A stretch of 64,000 bases of DNA from Frateuria_A sp051900535 (GCF_051900535.1 NZ_JBHZGI010000002.1:62001-126000); one strand, 5' to 3'. Shown: positions 43,899 to 53,874, counted from the first letter of the stretch. Program-made: numbers and translations. Notes: generated from the sequence alone by a model not told the origin.

Positions 43899-44945
43899 AT
43901 GCGCTTGGTCCTAGTTGCCGCTTCGCTGCTGATGCTCGGCACCGCCCATGCCGGTGACGCCGTGCAGAACCCCGACCGCTTGATGCAGCCATACCGGGGC
44001 GACGTCCCCGGCGCCGCCCTGCTCGTGCTCAAGGACGGCAAGCCACTCCTGCGCAAGGGCTACGGCCTGGCCAACCTGGAGGAGCGCGCGAAGGTCACGC
44101 CGGACACCGACTTCCGCCTCGCCTCGGTGAGCAAGCAGTTCACCGCCGCGGCGATCCTGCTGCTGGCGCAGGACGGCAAGCTCAAGCTCGACGATTCGAT
44201 CCGCCACTGGCTGCCCTCGCTGCCGGCGAGCACCGGCAAGGTCACCTTGCGCCAATTGCTCAGCCACACCGGCGGTCTGATCGATTACGAGGACCTCATG
44301 CCTCCCGAGCAGACCGCCCAGCTCAATGACCAGGACGTGCTGCGGCTGCTTTCGGCCACGTCGCGCAGCTACTTCGCGCCGGGCACGGCCTATCGCTACA
44401 GCAATTCCGGTTACGTGCTGCTCGGGCTGGTGGTGGAGAAAGCCTCCGGCAAGACGCTGCAGGACTTCCTCGCGCAGCGCATCTTCGAGCCGCTGCACAT
44501 GGACCACACGCTGCTCTACGTGCACGACAGCAAGACGGTGCCGAACCGCGCCTATGGCTACAGCTGGACCAAGGGCCGCTGGTTGCGCACCGACCAGAGC
44601 CTCACCTCGGCCACCCGCGGCGACGGCGGTATCTACTCGAACATCGACGACCTGGCCAAATGGGACGCCGCGCTCTACGACGACCGCCTGCTCAGCGACG
44701 CTTCGCGCAAGACCGCCTTCAGCCCGCACGCCAAGGTCACCGGTGAACCCTACGAGGCGAGCTACGGCTATGGCTGGCGCATCACCGGCGACACGCTGTG
44801 GCACTCGGGCGAGAGCATCGGCTTCCGCAACGTGATCGTGCGCTGGCCCAGGCAGCACCTGACCGTGATCCTGCTCAGCAACCGCAACGATCCGGAGCCG
44901 TACCAGACGGTGCTGAAGATCGCGCAGCCGTTCCTGGCGCACTGA
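43899..44945 (+). CDS. serine hydrolase, beta-lactamase/DD-peptidase fold
   Basis: The 348-residue product has a signal peptide (MRLVLVAASLLMLGTAHAG) and a single beta-lactamase-type domain. The motifs are SVSK (76-79), YSN (167-169) and HSG (302-304). It has no C-terminal extension, unlike the hydrolase two genes upstream. Likely a D-amino-acid-specific peptidase or esterase; exact activity unknown. It lies 51 bp after the VanX-like gene and is the last gene of the rightward set. recD converges 25 bp further on. Confidence 0.88.
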   Translation: MRLVLVAASLLMLGTAHAGDAVQNPDRLMQPYRGDVPGAALLVLKDGKPLLRKGYGLANLEERAKVTPDTDFRLASVSKQFTAAAILLLAQDGKLKLDDSIRHWLPSLPASTGKVTLRQLLSHTGGLIDYEDLMPPEQTAQLNDQDVLRLLSATSRSYFAPGTAYRYSNSGYVLLGLVVEKASGKTLQDFLAQRIFEPLHMDHTLLYVHDSKTVPNRAYGYSWTKGRWLRTDQSLTSATRGDGGIYSNIDDLAKWDAALYDDRLLSDASRKTAFSPHAKVTGEPYEASYGYGWRITGDTLWHSGESIGFRNVIVRWPRQHLTVILLSNRNDPEPYQTVLKIAQPFLAH

Positions 44946-44970
44946 CGCGCAGGCACGCTCTCGCGCCGGA

Positions 44971-46797
44971 CTACAGCAACGCCAGCTGCTGCGGCTCGCC
45001 GCTGGACGGCACGCCTGCGAGCCGGTCGGCCAGGCCGCCTGCGCGGCGCACCGGCAACGCCAGCGCGGCGCGAAGGGTCGCCTCGCCCGCCCACAGCTCC
45101 ACCATCTGCCGCGCACGCGATACGCCGGTGTAGAGCAACTGGCGCGACAGGATGCGATGAGCGGGATCGGGCGGCAGCAGCACCGCCACGCGGGCGTATT
45201 CCGAGCCCTGCGACTTGTGGATCGTGATCGCGAACGCACTTTCGTGCGCCGGCAGTGCGCCGGGGCTGAGGCTGCGCACGCCGGCCAGGTCGTCGCTGCC
45301 CGCGCTTTCGAACCACACTCGCAGTCGACCCTCCGCGTCGGCCAGGCACAGGCCGACGTCGCCGTTGAACAGCCGGCTGGCGTAGTCGTTGCGGGTAATC
45401 AGCACGGCCCGGCCCGGGTACCACACGCGGTCGGCCGCCATGTTCCAGCGGCGCTTGAGCCGCTGCTCGATCAGCGCGCTGGCGGCGAGCGCGCCGAACT
45501 CGCCCTCGCGCAGCGCGCACAGCAACTGGCGCGAAGCGAGCTCGCGCAGCGCCGCGAGTACCGTGGACGCCTGCGCCGGATCATCCGCATCGCCCGGTAC
45601 CGCCGGCAGCGTCGGATGGATCGGAAGTGCCGCGAGCGCGTCGGCCCACGCCTCGATCGCCTGCCGCAGCGTCGCGCCGCCGGCGACCGGCTGCCGAAGG
45701 ACCTGGTCGCCGAAGGTGGCTTCCAGCGCCGCGGTGTCGCCGGCGCGCACGGCACGGTTGAGCGACACCAGCGGCCGCTCCGCGCGGAAGCTGTGTTCCA
45801 GCCGTACCAGCGCGGGGGAGCGTTCGGCTTCGAGCACGGCGACCAGGTCCATCAATACCGAACCGGCGGCGACCGAGGTGAGCTGGTCGGCATCGCCGAC
45901 CAGGATCAGCGTGGCGTCCGGGCGTACCGCGTCGAGCAGGGCGCGCAGGAGAGCGAGATCCACCATCGAGGCCTCGTCGACCACCACCACGTCGGCCGCC
46001 AGCGGATGCTCGCGGTCGCGGGTGAAGCGGTGGCTGCGCGGGCTGTAGCCGAGCAGGCGGTGCAGGGTCAGCGCCTCGGTGTCGGGAATGCGTTCGAGCA
46101 GCGGCTGCCAGTCCGCAGGCAGCGGCGCGCGCGGGTGATCGAGCAGTCCCTGCTTGCCCGCGCGCAGCGACTGCAGCAGGCGCTGGGCGGCCTTGCCGGT
46201 CGGCGCGGCGACGGCCATGCGCAGCGGCTGCGCCGCCTGGCGCTGGAGGATCAGCAGCATGCGTAGCACGGTGGTGGTCTTGCCGGTACCCGGTCCGCCG
46301 GTGAGCACGAACAGCCGCCGTCCGGCGACGCCGCGCACGGCCTCGCGCTGGCGCTTCACCGCCGCGCCGCGCTCGCCGTGGAACAACACGTCCAGTGCGT
46401 CGTCATCGGCCGCACCTGGCTGGCCGTCGCGCAGTCGCTGGTGGATCAGCGCGGCGACCGCCAGCTCGTCGGCATAGTTGCGCCGCAGATACAGGCGACC
46501 GGTGGCATCAAGTACGAACGGGGTGACGCCTGCACCGTCGCCCACCAGCGCTTCGTCGCGCAGCGCCTCGACTTCGTCCTGCGCGAGCGGCTCGAGCCCG
46601 TGGCGGCCGGCATCCTCGCCGAGCAGCGGCAGCGCGGTATCCCCCGCGCCGTCGGCGAAGGACGCCCAGGCAGCCAACGCCGCCAGCCGCGGCGAACCAC
46701 CGTGCGCGCGCACCCAGCGCCACAGCGTGCGATCGAGCGGGCGCCAGGCGGTCTCGATGGGCTCGTCGCCGCGGATGCGGAAGTCGAAGTGGCTCAT
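44971..46797 (-). CDS. recD: exodeoxyribonuclease V subunit alpha
   Basis: RecD is the 5'-3' helicase of RecBCD, the double-strand-break resection enzyme. The 608-residue product has Walker A GGPGTGKTTT (~175), Walker B VVVVDEASMVD, LVGDADQLTSV (motif III) and the C-terminal AITIHKSQGSEYARV and LYTGVSRAR. It follows recB after an 82-bp gap that holds a repeat. Convergent with the serine hydrolase gene. Confidence 0.95.
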   Translation of the reverse strand: MSHFDFRIRGDEPIETAWRPLDRTLWRWVRAHGGSPRLAALAAWASFADGAGDTALPLLGEDAGRHGLEPLAQDEVEALRDEALVGDGAGVTPFVLDATGRLYLRRNYADELAVAALIHQRLRDGQPGAADDDALDVLFHGERGAAVKRQREAVRGVAGRRLFVLTGGPGTGKTTTVLRMLLILQRQAAQPLRMAVAAPTGKAAQRLLQSLRAGKQGLLDHPRAPLPADWQPLLERIPDTEALTLHRLLGYSPRSHRFTRDREHPLAADVVVVDEASMVDLALLRALLDAVRPDATLILVGDADQLTSVAAGSVLMDLVAVLEAERSPALVRLEHSFRAERPLVSLNRAVRAGDTAALEATFGDQVLRQPVAGGATLRQAIEAWADALAALPIHPTLPAVPGDADDPAQASTVLAALRELASRQLLCALREGEFGALAASALIEQRLKRRWNMAADRVWYPGRAVLITRNDYASRLFNGDVGLCLADAEGRLRVWFESAGSDDLAGVRSLSPGALPAHESAFAITIHKSQGSEYARVAVLLPPDPAHRILSRQLLYTGVSRARQMVELWAGEATLRAALALPVRRAGGLADRLAGVPSSGEPQQLALL

Positions 46798-46822
46798 GGC
46801 TTCCTCCGCCGAGTGCTCGGCG

Positions 46823-46848
46823 CCCTCTCCCCGGCGCGGCGAGGGAGC
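46823..46848. repeat. GC-rich intergenic repeat (CCCTCTCCCCGG type)
   Basis: This 26-nt element (CCCTCTCCCCGGCG then CGGCGAGGGAGC) in the recB-recD gap recurs at 60770-60795 with one mismatch. Its ends can pair as CCCTC/GAGGG. Confidence 0.65.
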
Positions 46849-46879
46849 CGATCCGGCGACATTGGGCGATCGAAGCGCG

Positions 46880-49800
46880 TCATGCCGGCTCTGCCACGCG
46901 TGCTGCCAGCACGCCGTCGACCTCGTCCAGCAGCGCATCGTCAAAACGCTGCCGCCACACGCCCGCGCCCGGAGCCAGGCCGACGGCGCGCACGAACAGG
47001 TAGATCGCCTCACCCAGGTGCGCCTCGCGTCGATACGCCGGCAGCCGTTGGCGCAGCAGGCGGTCCAGCGCCACCGTGTAGAGCAGCGCCTGGAAGCGGT
47101 AGTGATGCGCGTCCATCGCGGCCGGCAGGCGTTCGGGCGCATAGGCATCCAGCCGCTCGCCCAACCAGTTGCTCTTGTAGTCGAGCACGTGGAACCGCCC
47201 GGCATGTTCGAACACCAGGTCGATCTTGCCGGTCATCAGCCCGCGCAGGGCGCCGAACGGCGCGCGGGGCACCAGCGCCGGTTCGCCGTGCCGCGCACAG
47301 GCCTCGCGCAGCGCGTCCAGCGAGACCGCGTCGAGCACATAGTGGAACGCCATTTCGGCACGCAGCGCCGAAGCCGGCAGCGCGCCCAGCGCGAGGCCGG
47401 GCAGGAGCGGCGCATCGAGCGTCGCCTGCACCCGCGCGGCCAGCCGGCGCACCAGCACCTCGGCCGGCTCCTCGCCGCGTCTCACGCCTGCTTCGTGCAG
47501 GCAGCGCGCGACCAGTGCGTGCTGCTGGAGCACCGGCACGCCGACCTCGCGGTGTTCGAACACCGCGTGCATCGCGTTGCCGAATTCGGCGCCACGCCAG
47601 GGCGCCAGCGCGAGCAATGCCGGTTCGCCGGGCGCAGGCGCCGGCAGCATGTCCGCGCCAGCCTCGTCGGTCGGGTCCGGCATCTCCGTCGAGGCCGCCT
47701 CGTCGCTCGCCGATTGCTCTTCGAGCGCACCGACGGCTTGGACCCGGGCCAGCGTGGAGAAGCTGTGCAACTGCTGCATGGGCCGCGGCGGCGGCGGCGC
47801 CAGGGCCCGGCGCACATGCGTCGCCGGCGGTGCCGCGTCGGGGATCGCCGGATAGGGCCAGGGCCAGTCGTCGGCCAGCCAGGCCATGTGCTGCGCCGTG
47901 GCGCCAACATTCGCGGCGAGCAGGCGCTCAACGGTAGCGTCCAGCGCGGAACGCGCCGGATCCGCCGGCGGGCGCTTCACGCTGCCGTTGGTCGGACGCT
48001 GCGGATCCATCACGTAAACGTGGCAGGCGAGCTCGGCGCGGGTCAGCGCGACGTAGAGCACGCGGAAGCGTTCGTTTTGGTCCTCCGCCGCCACTTCGCC
48101 ACAGGCATCGGCATGGCCCGGGCCGCCGAGCACCAGTTCGCGCCCGCCGGTCGCGGGGTCGTAGCGGAGCGGCAGTTTTTCTTCGCGGCCTTCCTGCGCC
48201 CACATCAGCGGCAACAGCACCAGCGGAAACTCCAGGCCCTTGCTCGCGTGCAGCGTCATCAGGCGCACCCGGCGCGCGTCCGATTCGATGCGCAGCTGCT
48301 GCTCCTCCGCCGCGTCGTCGCTCGCCGCGCCCTCGCCGCCGCGTTGCTGGGCGAGCCACGCGAGCAGCTGCTCGCGGCCGGGATGCTCGTCCTCGGCCTG
48401 TTGCAGGAGTTCGCCCAAGTGGCGAAGGTCGGTCAGCGCGCGCTCGCCCGCGGGCGTGGCCAGCAGGGCCGGCGCGGCGTGATGGAGCAGGGACTGCACC
48501 ACCGCCAGCACGCCTTCTTCGCGCCACTGCCGGTGCCACAGCGCGAAGCGCTGCTCGTGGCGCAGCCAGTCATCGGGGCGCTCGCGCAGCGCGGCCAGTT
48601 CGGCAAGGCCAACGCCGAGCAGGCGCGTGGCCAGTGCCGCGCGCAGCGCGCCCTCGTCGCCCGGCTGGTCGACCGCGTAGAGCACGACCTGGAGCTCGCG
48701 GGCCAGCGCGGTGGCGAACACGCTGCTGCGCCCGGCGCCGACGCACGGCACGTGGCGCTCGCGAAGGCGCTCGCGCAGGGCGGCGACGTGGTCGTTGGTA
48801 GGCAGCAGCACCGCGATGTCGCCCGGCCGCAGCGGCTTGTCGTCGATGCGCCAGTCGTCCGCGAGCAGGTGCGCCACGTGGTTGGCGCAGGCGTCCAGCG
48901 CGAAGGCGATGCGCGCGTCCTTGTTGACCGGCACCTCGGCGCACAGGTGCAGCGCGAGCGGCTGCGCAACCGGTTCGCCCCGATGGCGCAGCACGCGCGC
49001 CGGGCGACCCGCGCTGACGCGCTCATAGGCGATGGCGCCCTCGGTGCGTTGCGAAAGCGCGGGCCCGGCCAGCGCATAGAGCTCGTTGAAGCCTTCCACC
49101 AGCGCTTCGGAGGAGCGGAAGTTGCGGTCCAGGCGCAGCTCGGCGTCGACGTCCTGCCGAGCCGACAGATAGGCATGGATGTCGCCGCCGCGGAAGCGGT
49201 AGATCGCCTGCTTCGGGTCGCCGATCATCACCAGCCGCCCTCGCGTGGCGCCTTCGTCGTCGCGGTAGATGCGGTCGAGGATGGCGTACTGCTGCTGATC
49301 GGTGTCCTGGAATTCGTCCACCAGCGCGACCGGCCATTCGCGGAACAGCCGGTCGGCGAGCACGCCGCCGCGGGTGGCAAGCGCGTGGTGCACCTGGGCG
49401 ATCAGCTCGTCGAAGGTGAGCTGGCCGCGCTCGCGCAGGCGCGCGTCGCGGCGTACAAGAAGGTCTCCGCGGTAGCGTGCAAGCGCGGCGCTGCGCGCCG
49501 GAAGGTCCGGGTCGGCCAGCATGGCGGCGGCACGATGGGCGAAGGCGAGCACCTCGCTGTCCCGCGCCGCCTCCACGAAGGCCGGCTTGAGTTGCGTGTC
49601 CAGCGGCTTGCCGAGCGCGTCGGACAGATCCGGCAAGGGGGTCGAGCGGTCGCCGGCCTCGAGATAATCGGCGAGCTTGCGCAGCGCGGTCAGCAGCGCG
49701 CTGTTGCTGCGCTTGAACGGCGTGCCGTCGCCGATGAATTCCCGAATCGCCTGCGCCTGCTCCGGCTGCATCAGTTCGGCGGTCCCGCCGTCGGCTTCGA

Positions 49801-50437
49801 CCCGCACGCTCACACCAGGCCGCATCACCGCGCGCAACGTGCGGCGCAGCTTGTCCAGGCCCTGCCGCCACCAGGCGAGGTCACCCGGCGCGAGTTCGCC
49901 GGCGGACTGGCCGAGCTGCCGCCACAGGTCGTCGATCAGTTCATCGTCCAGCGCGCGGCCGGGGACCAGTTCGCCCAGGCGGAAGGCGCTGCCGCATTCG
50001 AACGGGAAGTCGGTGAGAATGCGCCGGCACAGCCCGTGCAGCGTGCCGACCGGAGCGAGATCGAGGTCGGCCTGCGCCAGGCGCAGGCGCAACGCGTCGG
50101 CGGCGGCGCGCGAGGGATCGCCGGCCCAGCGCGCCTGCAGCCAGGCCTCGTCCTGGCCATCGGCCGGCGCGCCGGGCGACTGCGCCAGACGCTCGGCAGC
50201 ACGCAGTTTCGCGCGCAGGCGTTCGCGCAGCTCCTGCGCGGCCGCGTCGGTGAAAGTGGTCACCACGATCTGGCGCGGGCTCAACGACTGTTCCAGCAGC
50301 AGGCGCAGATACAGCACCGCGATGGTCCAGGTCTTGCCGGTGCCGGCGCTCGCCTCGATCAGGCAGCGGCCACCCTGCTCCGGGACATGCGCCAGCGGCA
50401 ACTCGCGCCAGTCGTGCACGCGCAGCGGCGCGCTCAT
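46880..50437 (-). CDS. recB: exodeoxyribonuclease V subunit beta
   Basis: RecB is the 3'-5' helicase and only nuclease of RecBCD. The 1185-residue product has an SF1 helicase part with Walker A IEASAGTGKTWTIA (~25-38), FDELIAQVHHAL, VDEFQDTDQQQYAIL, MIGDPKQAIYRFRGGD and TLHASKGLEFPLV. The C-terminal RecB nuclease motif is GKIDLVFEHAGRFHVLDYKSN, with the metal-binding Asp/Asp and Lys intact. ATG 50437 overlaps the recC stop (ATGA). Confidence 0.96.
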   Translation of the reverse strand: MSAPLRVHDWRELPLAHVPEQGGRCLIEASAGTGKTWTIAVLYLRLLLEQSLSPRQIVVTTFTDAAAQELRERLRAKLRAAERLAQSPGAPADGQDEAWLQARWAGDPSRAAADALRLRLAQADLDLAPVGTLHGLCRRILTDFPFECGSAFRLGELVPGRALDDELIDDLWRQLGQSAGELAPGDLAWWRQGLDKLRRTLRAVMRPGVSVRVEADGGTAELMQPEQAQAIREFIGDGTPFKRSNSALLTALRKLADYLEAGDRSTPLPDLSDALGKPLDTQLKPAFVEAARDSEVLAFAHRAAAMLADPDLPARSAALARYRGDLLVRRDARLRERGQLTFDELIAQVHHALATRGGVLADRLFREWPVALVDEFQDTDQQQYAILDRIYRDDEGATRGRLVMIGDPKQAIYRFRGGDIHAYLSARQDVDAELRLDRNFRSSEALVEGFNELYALAGPALSQRTEGAIAYERVSAGRPARVLRHRGEPVAQPLALHLCAEVPVNKDARIAFALDACANHVAHLLADDWRIDDKPLRPGDIAVLLPTNDHVAALRERLRERHVPCVGAGRSSVFATALARELQVVLYAVDQPGDEGALRAALATRLLGVGLAELAALRERPDDWLRHEQRFALWHRQWREEGVLAVVQSLLHHAAPALLATPAGERALTDLRHLGELLQQAEDEHPGREQLLAWLAQQRGGEGAASDDAAEEQQLRIESDARRVRLMTLHASKGLEFPLVLLPLMWAQEGREEKLPLRYDPATGGRELVLGGPGHADACGEVAAEDQNERFRVLYVALTRAELACHVYVMDPQRPTNGSVKRPPADPARSALDATVERLLAANVGATAQHMAWLADDWPWPYPAIPDAAPPATHVRRALAPPPPRPMQQLHSFSTLARVQAVGALEEQSASDEAASTEMPDPTDEAGADMLPAPAPGEPALLALAPWRGAEFGNAMHAVFEHREVGVPVLQQHALVARCLHEAGVRRGEEPAEVLVRRLAARVQATLDAPLLPGLALGALPASALRAEMAFHYVLDAVSLDALREACARHGEPALVPRAPFGALRGLMTGKIDLVFEHAGRFHVLDYKSNWLGERLDAYAPERLPAAMDAHHYRFQALLYTVALDRLLRQRLPAYRREAHLGEAIYLFVRAVGLAPGAGVWRQRFDDALLDEVDGVLAARVAEPA

Positions 50438-53400
50438 GCGGGGACTCCCAGTTCGATCAGCCGCGACAACCGCGCGGCGGTGTCCAGCAGCGCCACGTAC
50501 TCGGGCTGGCCGGGCTCGAAGCGCACGTCGCCGGCGAGCAGGCGCGCGTAGCCGGGCGCGTAGTCGCACTCGCCGTGGCTGCGGTCGTTGCCCAGCCAGG
50601 CGGTGAAGTTCGGCGGTTTGTCGCCGCTCAGGCACTGCGCCACCGCCCAGCTGGTGCGGGGGAAGTAGCGCGCGGGCTGGCGCTGGGCCTCGCGCCAGAG
50701 GTCGAGCAGCACGGCGAGGCGGGATTCGAGGTCCGCACGAAGCGTGGCCTGTTCGGCGGCGGAGGCACCGACCAGCGCCTCGTCCCACGCGTTGATGTGC
50801 TCCTGCCAGGGATGCTCGCCCTCGGCGAGCAGGCACAGGCGCACCGGCGTGGCGGCCGGCGTGACCAGGCGCAGCAGCGCCCATTCGATGAACAACGGCA
50901 GGCGCTCGCGAAAGCCCAGGTCGCCCTCCTTCCGGCCGACGAAGAGCTCGAACACCCAGCGCGTACCCGCGTGCTGGTGGACGCGCCCGAGTTCGCCTTC
51001 GACGCGCGCGCCGCCGACGTCCAGCTCCAGCGCGACCGGCAGGTGGGGCGGCAGGCCGTCGGCGAACAACGGATGCTCGCGGGCCACTTCCAGCAGCGCC
51101 TGTGCGCGCTCGCGTTCGGCGGTCCACGCGGCGATGCCGCCACGGCCCGGCGGCAGCAGCCCGGTCAGGCGCAGCCACTCGGGCGGTTCGGCCGGCAGCA
51201 CCAGCCCGGCCTCCAGCGCATCGAGCAGCAGGCGGCGGCCGACCCGGTCGAGCGCCTCGAACTTGGGCTCCAGCGGCTCGCTCTCGCGGAGGCGGTCCTC
51301 GTCCAATGCATCCAGGCGGACGTCCAGACGGCCGCGCAGCAGTTGCCGGGCCGGATCGCGATACCAGGCGAGCAGCTCGCGCAGCGGCACCGGCGTGTCC
51401 AGCGGCAGCACGTCGAGCGTGTCGGTGCCGACCAGGAAGCCGGCGCGGCGACCGCCGGGCACCATCGCGGCGAACGCGGACTGGTAGGAGAACAGCCGCG
51501 GATCGCCGCCGTCGAAATAGCGCGCGTCGAACGGCTGCAGCGGATGGCGCACGCGCCAGGGCCGCCGCACCGGGGCCGCCGGGTCTTCGGCGCGCGCCTT
51601 GTCGTCGGCATCGGCGGCGATGTCGGCCAGCCCCGCCTGGGCATCGAGCAGGGCGAGCAGCTCAGCCAGCGGCGCGGCCGGGTTGCGCGGCTTGCCGTCG
51701 CGCACGCCCTCGCCCAGGTACGACAGATGCAGCGCATCGCGCGCGGCCATCACCGTTTCCAGGAACAGGTAGCGGTCGTCGCTGCGCACGTCGCGATCGC
51801 CCAGGCGCGGATGGCGCAGCATGAGGTCCAGCCCGGCGTCGCTGGCGCTGCGCGGGAACTCGCCGTCGTTCAGGCCGAGCACGGCGATCACGCGGAACGG
51901 GATCGCGCGCTGGGGCACCATGCCGCAGAAGGTGATGCCGCCGAGCAGGAGGCGCTGGCGCTCCGGCGTGGCGGCGAGGCGCTCGCGCAGCACTTCGCGC
52001 ACCACGGTGAAATCCAGTTCCGGGTCCAGCCCGCTGTCTTCGGTTTCCGCGACCGTCGCGCGGATCATCCGGCGCAACAGGCCCATCGCCTCATGGCCGG
52101 CATGGTCGCCGGCGTCGACGCGGAACAGCCCGTCGAGCAGCGACTCCAGTCGCGCGGCCCAGGCCGAGGCGCTGCGTGGCTGCGTGGCATCGCGGTGCAG
52201 CCCCGCCAGCTCCTGCAGCAGGCGGTCGAGCGCGCCCAGTGCAGCGGCTTGCGGGCCATGCGCGCCGGCGACCGGCGACAGCTCGCCATCGGGCAAGGCC
52301 GCGATGGCGTCCTCGCCCATCACGTAGCCGGCCAGCAGGCGATCCATGCCCCAGGCGAAGGTGTATTCCTCGATGCCGGGCACGCCGAAGGCCTCGCGCC
52401 AGTCGCCGTCCAGGCCCCAGGCCACCCGTGCCGCGCCCAGCCATTGGCCGAGCAGGTCCACCGCGCTTTCGTCCAGGCCGAGCGCGGCGGCGATCGGCGG
52501 CGTCTGCAGGAAGTCGAGCACCTGCGGCGCGGTGAGGCGCGATTGCGGGGTGTCGAGCAGGCGGTCGAACGCGGCGAGCAGCGGATGCACGCGCGCCACC
52601 GCCACGTCGGCCAGGTGGTAGGGCAGCGGTCCCTGCGCGCGGCCGGGTTCGCCGAAGACCGCTGGCAGCAACGGCACGTAGGCGCCGATGTCCGGCGCCA
52701 TCACCACCATGTCGGCCGGCTGCAGCGTGGGGTCGCGCGCCAGGGCGTCGAGCAGCACGTCGCGCAGCACTTCCAGTTCGCGCAGGCGGGTGTGGCACAG
52801 GTGCACGCGCAGCGAGCGGTCGTGCATGGCATCGCCCTGCCCGGGCCGCAGCAGTGCCGGATCGAGCCGGCGGATGCTTTCCTGCAGGCGATGCAGCAGC
52901 GCGAGCCGGGGCGGCACGTGCGCGTCCTCGTCCTGCCAGTGACGCACGTCCAGGCGGATCTCGGCCTGGCCCGAGAGGGCAAGCATGAAGTGCTGGCCCA
53001 GGCGGCCCCAGTCGGCGAGCAGCGGATGGCCCATGCGCTCGAGGAACCAGCCCTCCTCGCGTTCGCCTTCGTCCAGCCGGCGGGCGAGCTCGCGCAGTTG
53101 CGCGCGTTCGCCGCGCAGGCCGGCCCAGTACTCGCGGCAGGGATCGGGCACGTAGAGCACCACCAGCCGGTGCCGTGCCACCGCGGCGAGCACGGCCAGT
53201 TCGGCCGGCGCGAGGTGGCTGATGCCGAACACGTGCAGCGGTTCGCGCGGCAGGCCGGCGGGTGCGTCGCGCTGCAGCTTCTGCAGCAGTTCGCCCAGCA
53301 CCTCGGCGCGATGCGGCTTGTCGATCGCGCGGCGCAACGCTCGCCACAGTGGCGCGAGGAAGCTGCGCTCGGGCACGTCGTCGCGGCCGGCCTGCCAGGC

Positions 53401-53874
53401 GCGCAGCCAGTCCGGGCGGTAGACCAGGTATTGCGAGTAGAGCCGGGCGAGGCGGTCGGCGAGCTGGTAGCGGCGACGCGCCGGATCACCGCCGGCGAGG
53501 TACCCGCGCAGCTGCGGGTCGTCGATCTCGTCCAGCATGGCGTGGATGCGCCAGCGCAGCCGCTCGCGGCGGTACGGCGCGAGGGCCACGGCCGATTCGC
53601 CGAGCAGCGTGCGGGCCAGGTCGTCCAGCCACGCGCTGGGCAGGCGGATGTCGAGGTTGGCCACGATCCCGCCCGGACCGCGCGCGCGCGCCAGCGCGCC
53701 GGACAACCACTGGCGCATGCCAGGATGCGCGGCGATCACCGTCTGCGGCGCCAGCACGTTGGCCGGCGGCACGGCGTCGAGCAACTGCACCAACGGATCG
53801 AGCAGCGCTTCCAGGCGGCTGGCGCGAATCACGGCCAGGCCACGGGTGAGGTCGTCAAGGGGAAGTGCTGCCAT
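50434..53874 (-). CDS. recC: exodeoxyribonuclease V subunit gamma
   Basis: RecC is the scaffold of RecBCD; it splits the strands and recognises Chi. The 1146-residue product (E. coli 1122) shows PGMRQWLSGALARARG near the N terminus, HVFGISHLAPAELAVLAAVA, GGITFCGMVPQRAIPFRVIAVLGLNDGEFPRS and PLFIEWALLRLV. The Walker motifs are decayed, as usual for RecC. It is the first gene of recC-recB-recD and starts at ATG 53874; an upstream extension of the frame is low-complexity Arg-rich and was rejected. Confidence 0.95.
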   Translation of the reverse strand: MAALPLDDLTRGLAVIRASRLEALLDPLVQLLDAVPPANVLAPQTVIAAHPGMRQWLSGALARARGPGGIVANLDIRLPSAWLDDLARTLLGESAVALAPYRRERLRWRIHAMLDEIDDPQLRGYLAGGDPARRRYQLADRLARLYSQYLVYRPDWLRAWQAGRDDVPERSFLAPLWRALRRAIDKPHRAEVLGELLQKLQRDAPAGLPREPLHVFGISHLAPAELAVLAAVARHRLVVLYVPDPCREYWAGLRGERAQLRELARRLDEGEREEGWFLERMGHPLLADWGRLGQHFMLALSGQAEIRLDVRHWQDEDAHVPPRLALLHRLQESIRRLDPALLRPGQGDAMHDRSLRVHLCHTRLRELEVLRDVLLDALARDPTLQPADMVVMAPDIGAYVPLLPAVFGEPGRAQGPLPYHLADVAVARVHPLLAAFDRLLDTPQSRLTAPQVLDFLQTPPIAAALGLDESAVDLLGQWLGAARVAWGLDGDWREAFGVPGIEEYTFAWGMDRLLAGYVMGEDAIAALPDGELSPVAGAHGPQAAALGALDRLLQELAGLHRDATQPRSASAWAARLESLLDGLFRVDAGDHAGHEAMGLLRRMIRATVAETEDSGLDPELDFTVVREVLRERLAATPERQRLLLGGITFCGMVPQRAIPFRVIAVLGLNDGEFPRSASDAGLDLMLRHPRLGDRDVRSDDRYLFLETVMAARDALHLSYLGEGVRDGKPRNPAAPLAELLALLDAQAGLADIAADADDKARAEDPAAPVRRPWRVRHPLQPFDARYFDGGDPRLFSYQSAFAAMVPGGRRAGFLVGTDTLDVLPLDTPVPLRELLAWYRDPARQLLRGRLDVRLDALDEDRLRESEPLEPKFEALDRVGRRLLLDALEAGLVLPAEPPEWLRLTGLLPPGRGGIAAWTAERERAQALLEVAREHPLFADGLPPHLPVALELDVGGARVEGELGRVHQHAGTRWVFELFVGRKEGDLGFRERLPLFIEWALLRLVTPAATPVRLCLLAEGEHPWQEHINAWDEALVGASAAEQATLRADLESRLAVLLDLWREAQRQPARYFPRTSWAVAQCLSGDKPPNFTAWLGNDRSHGECDYAPGYARLLAGDVRFEPGQPEYVALLDTAARLSRLIELGVPA

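Noticed and set aside
46478..50551. 1357-codon open frame on the plus strand opposite recB and recD
   Set aside because: Arg/Gln/Ala-rich shadow translation typical of high-GC DNA; the recB and recD motifs on the other strand are intact.
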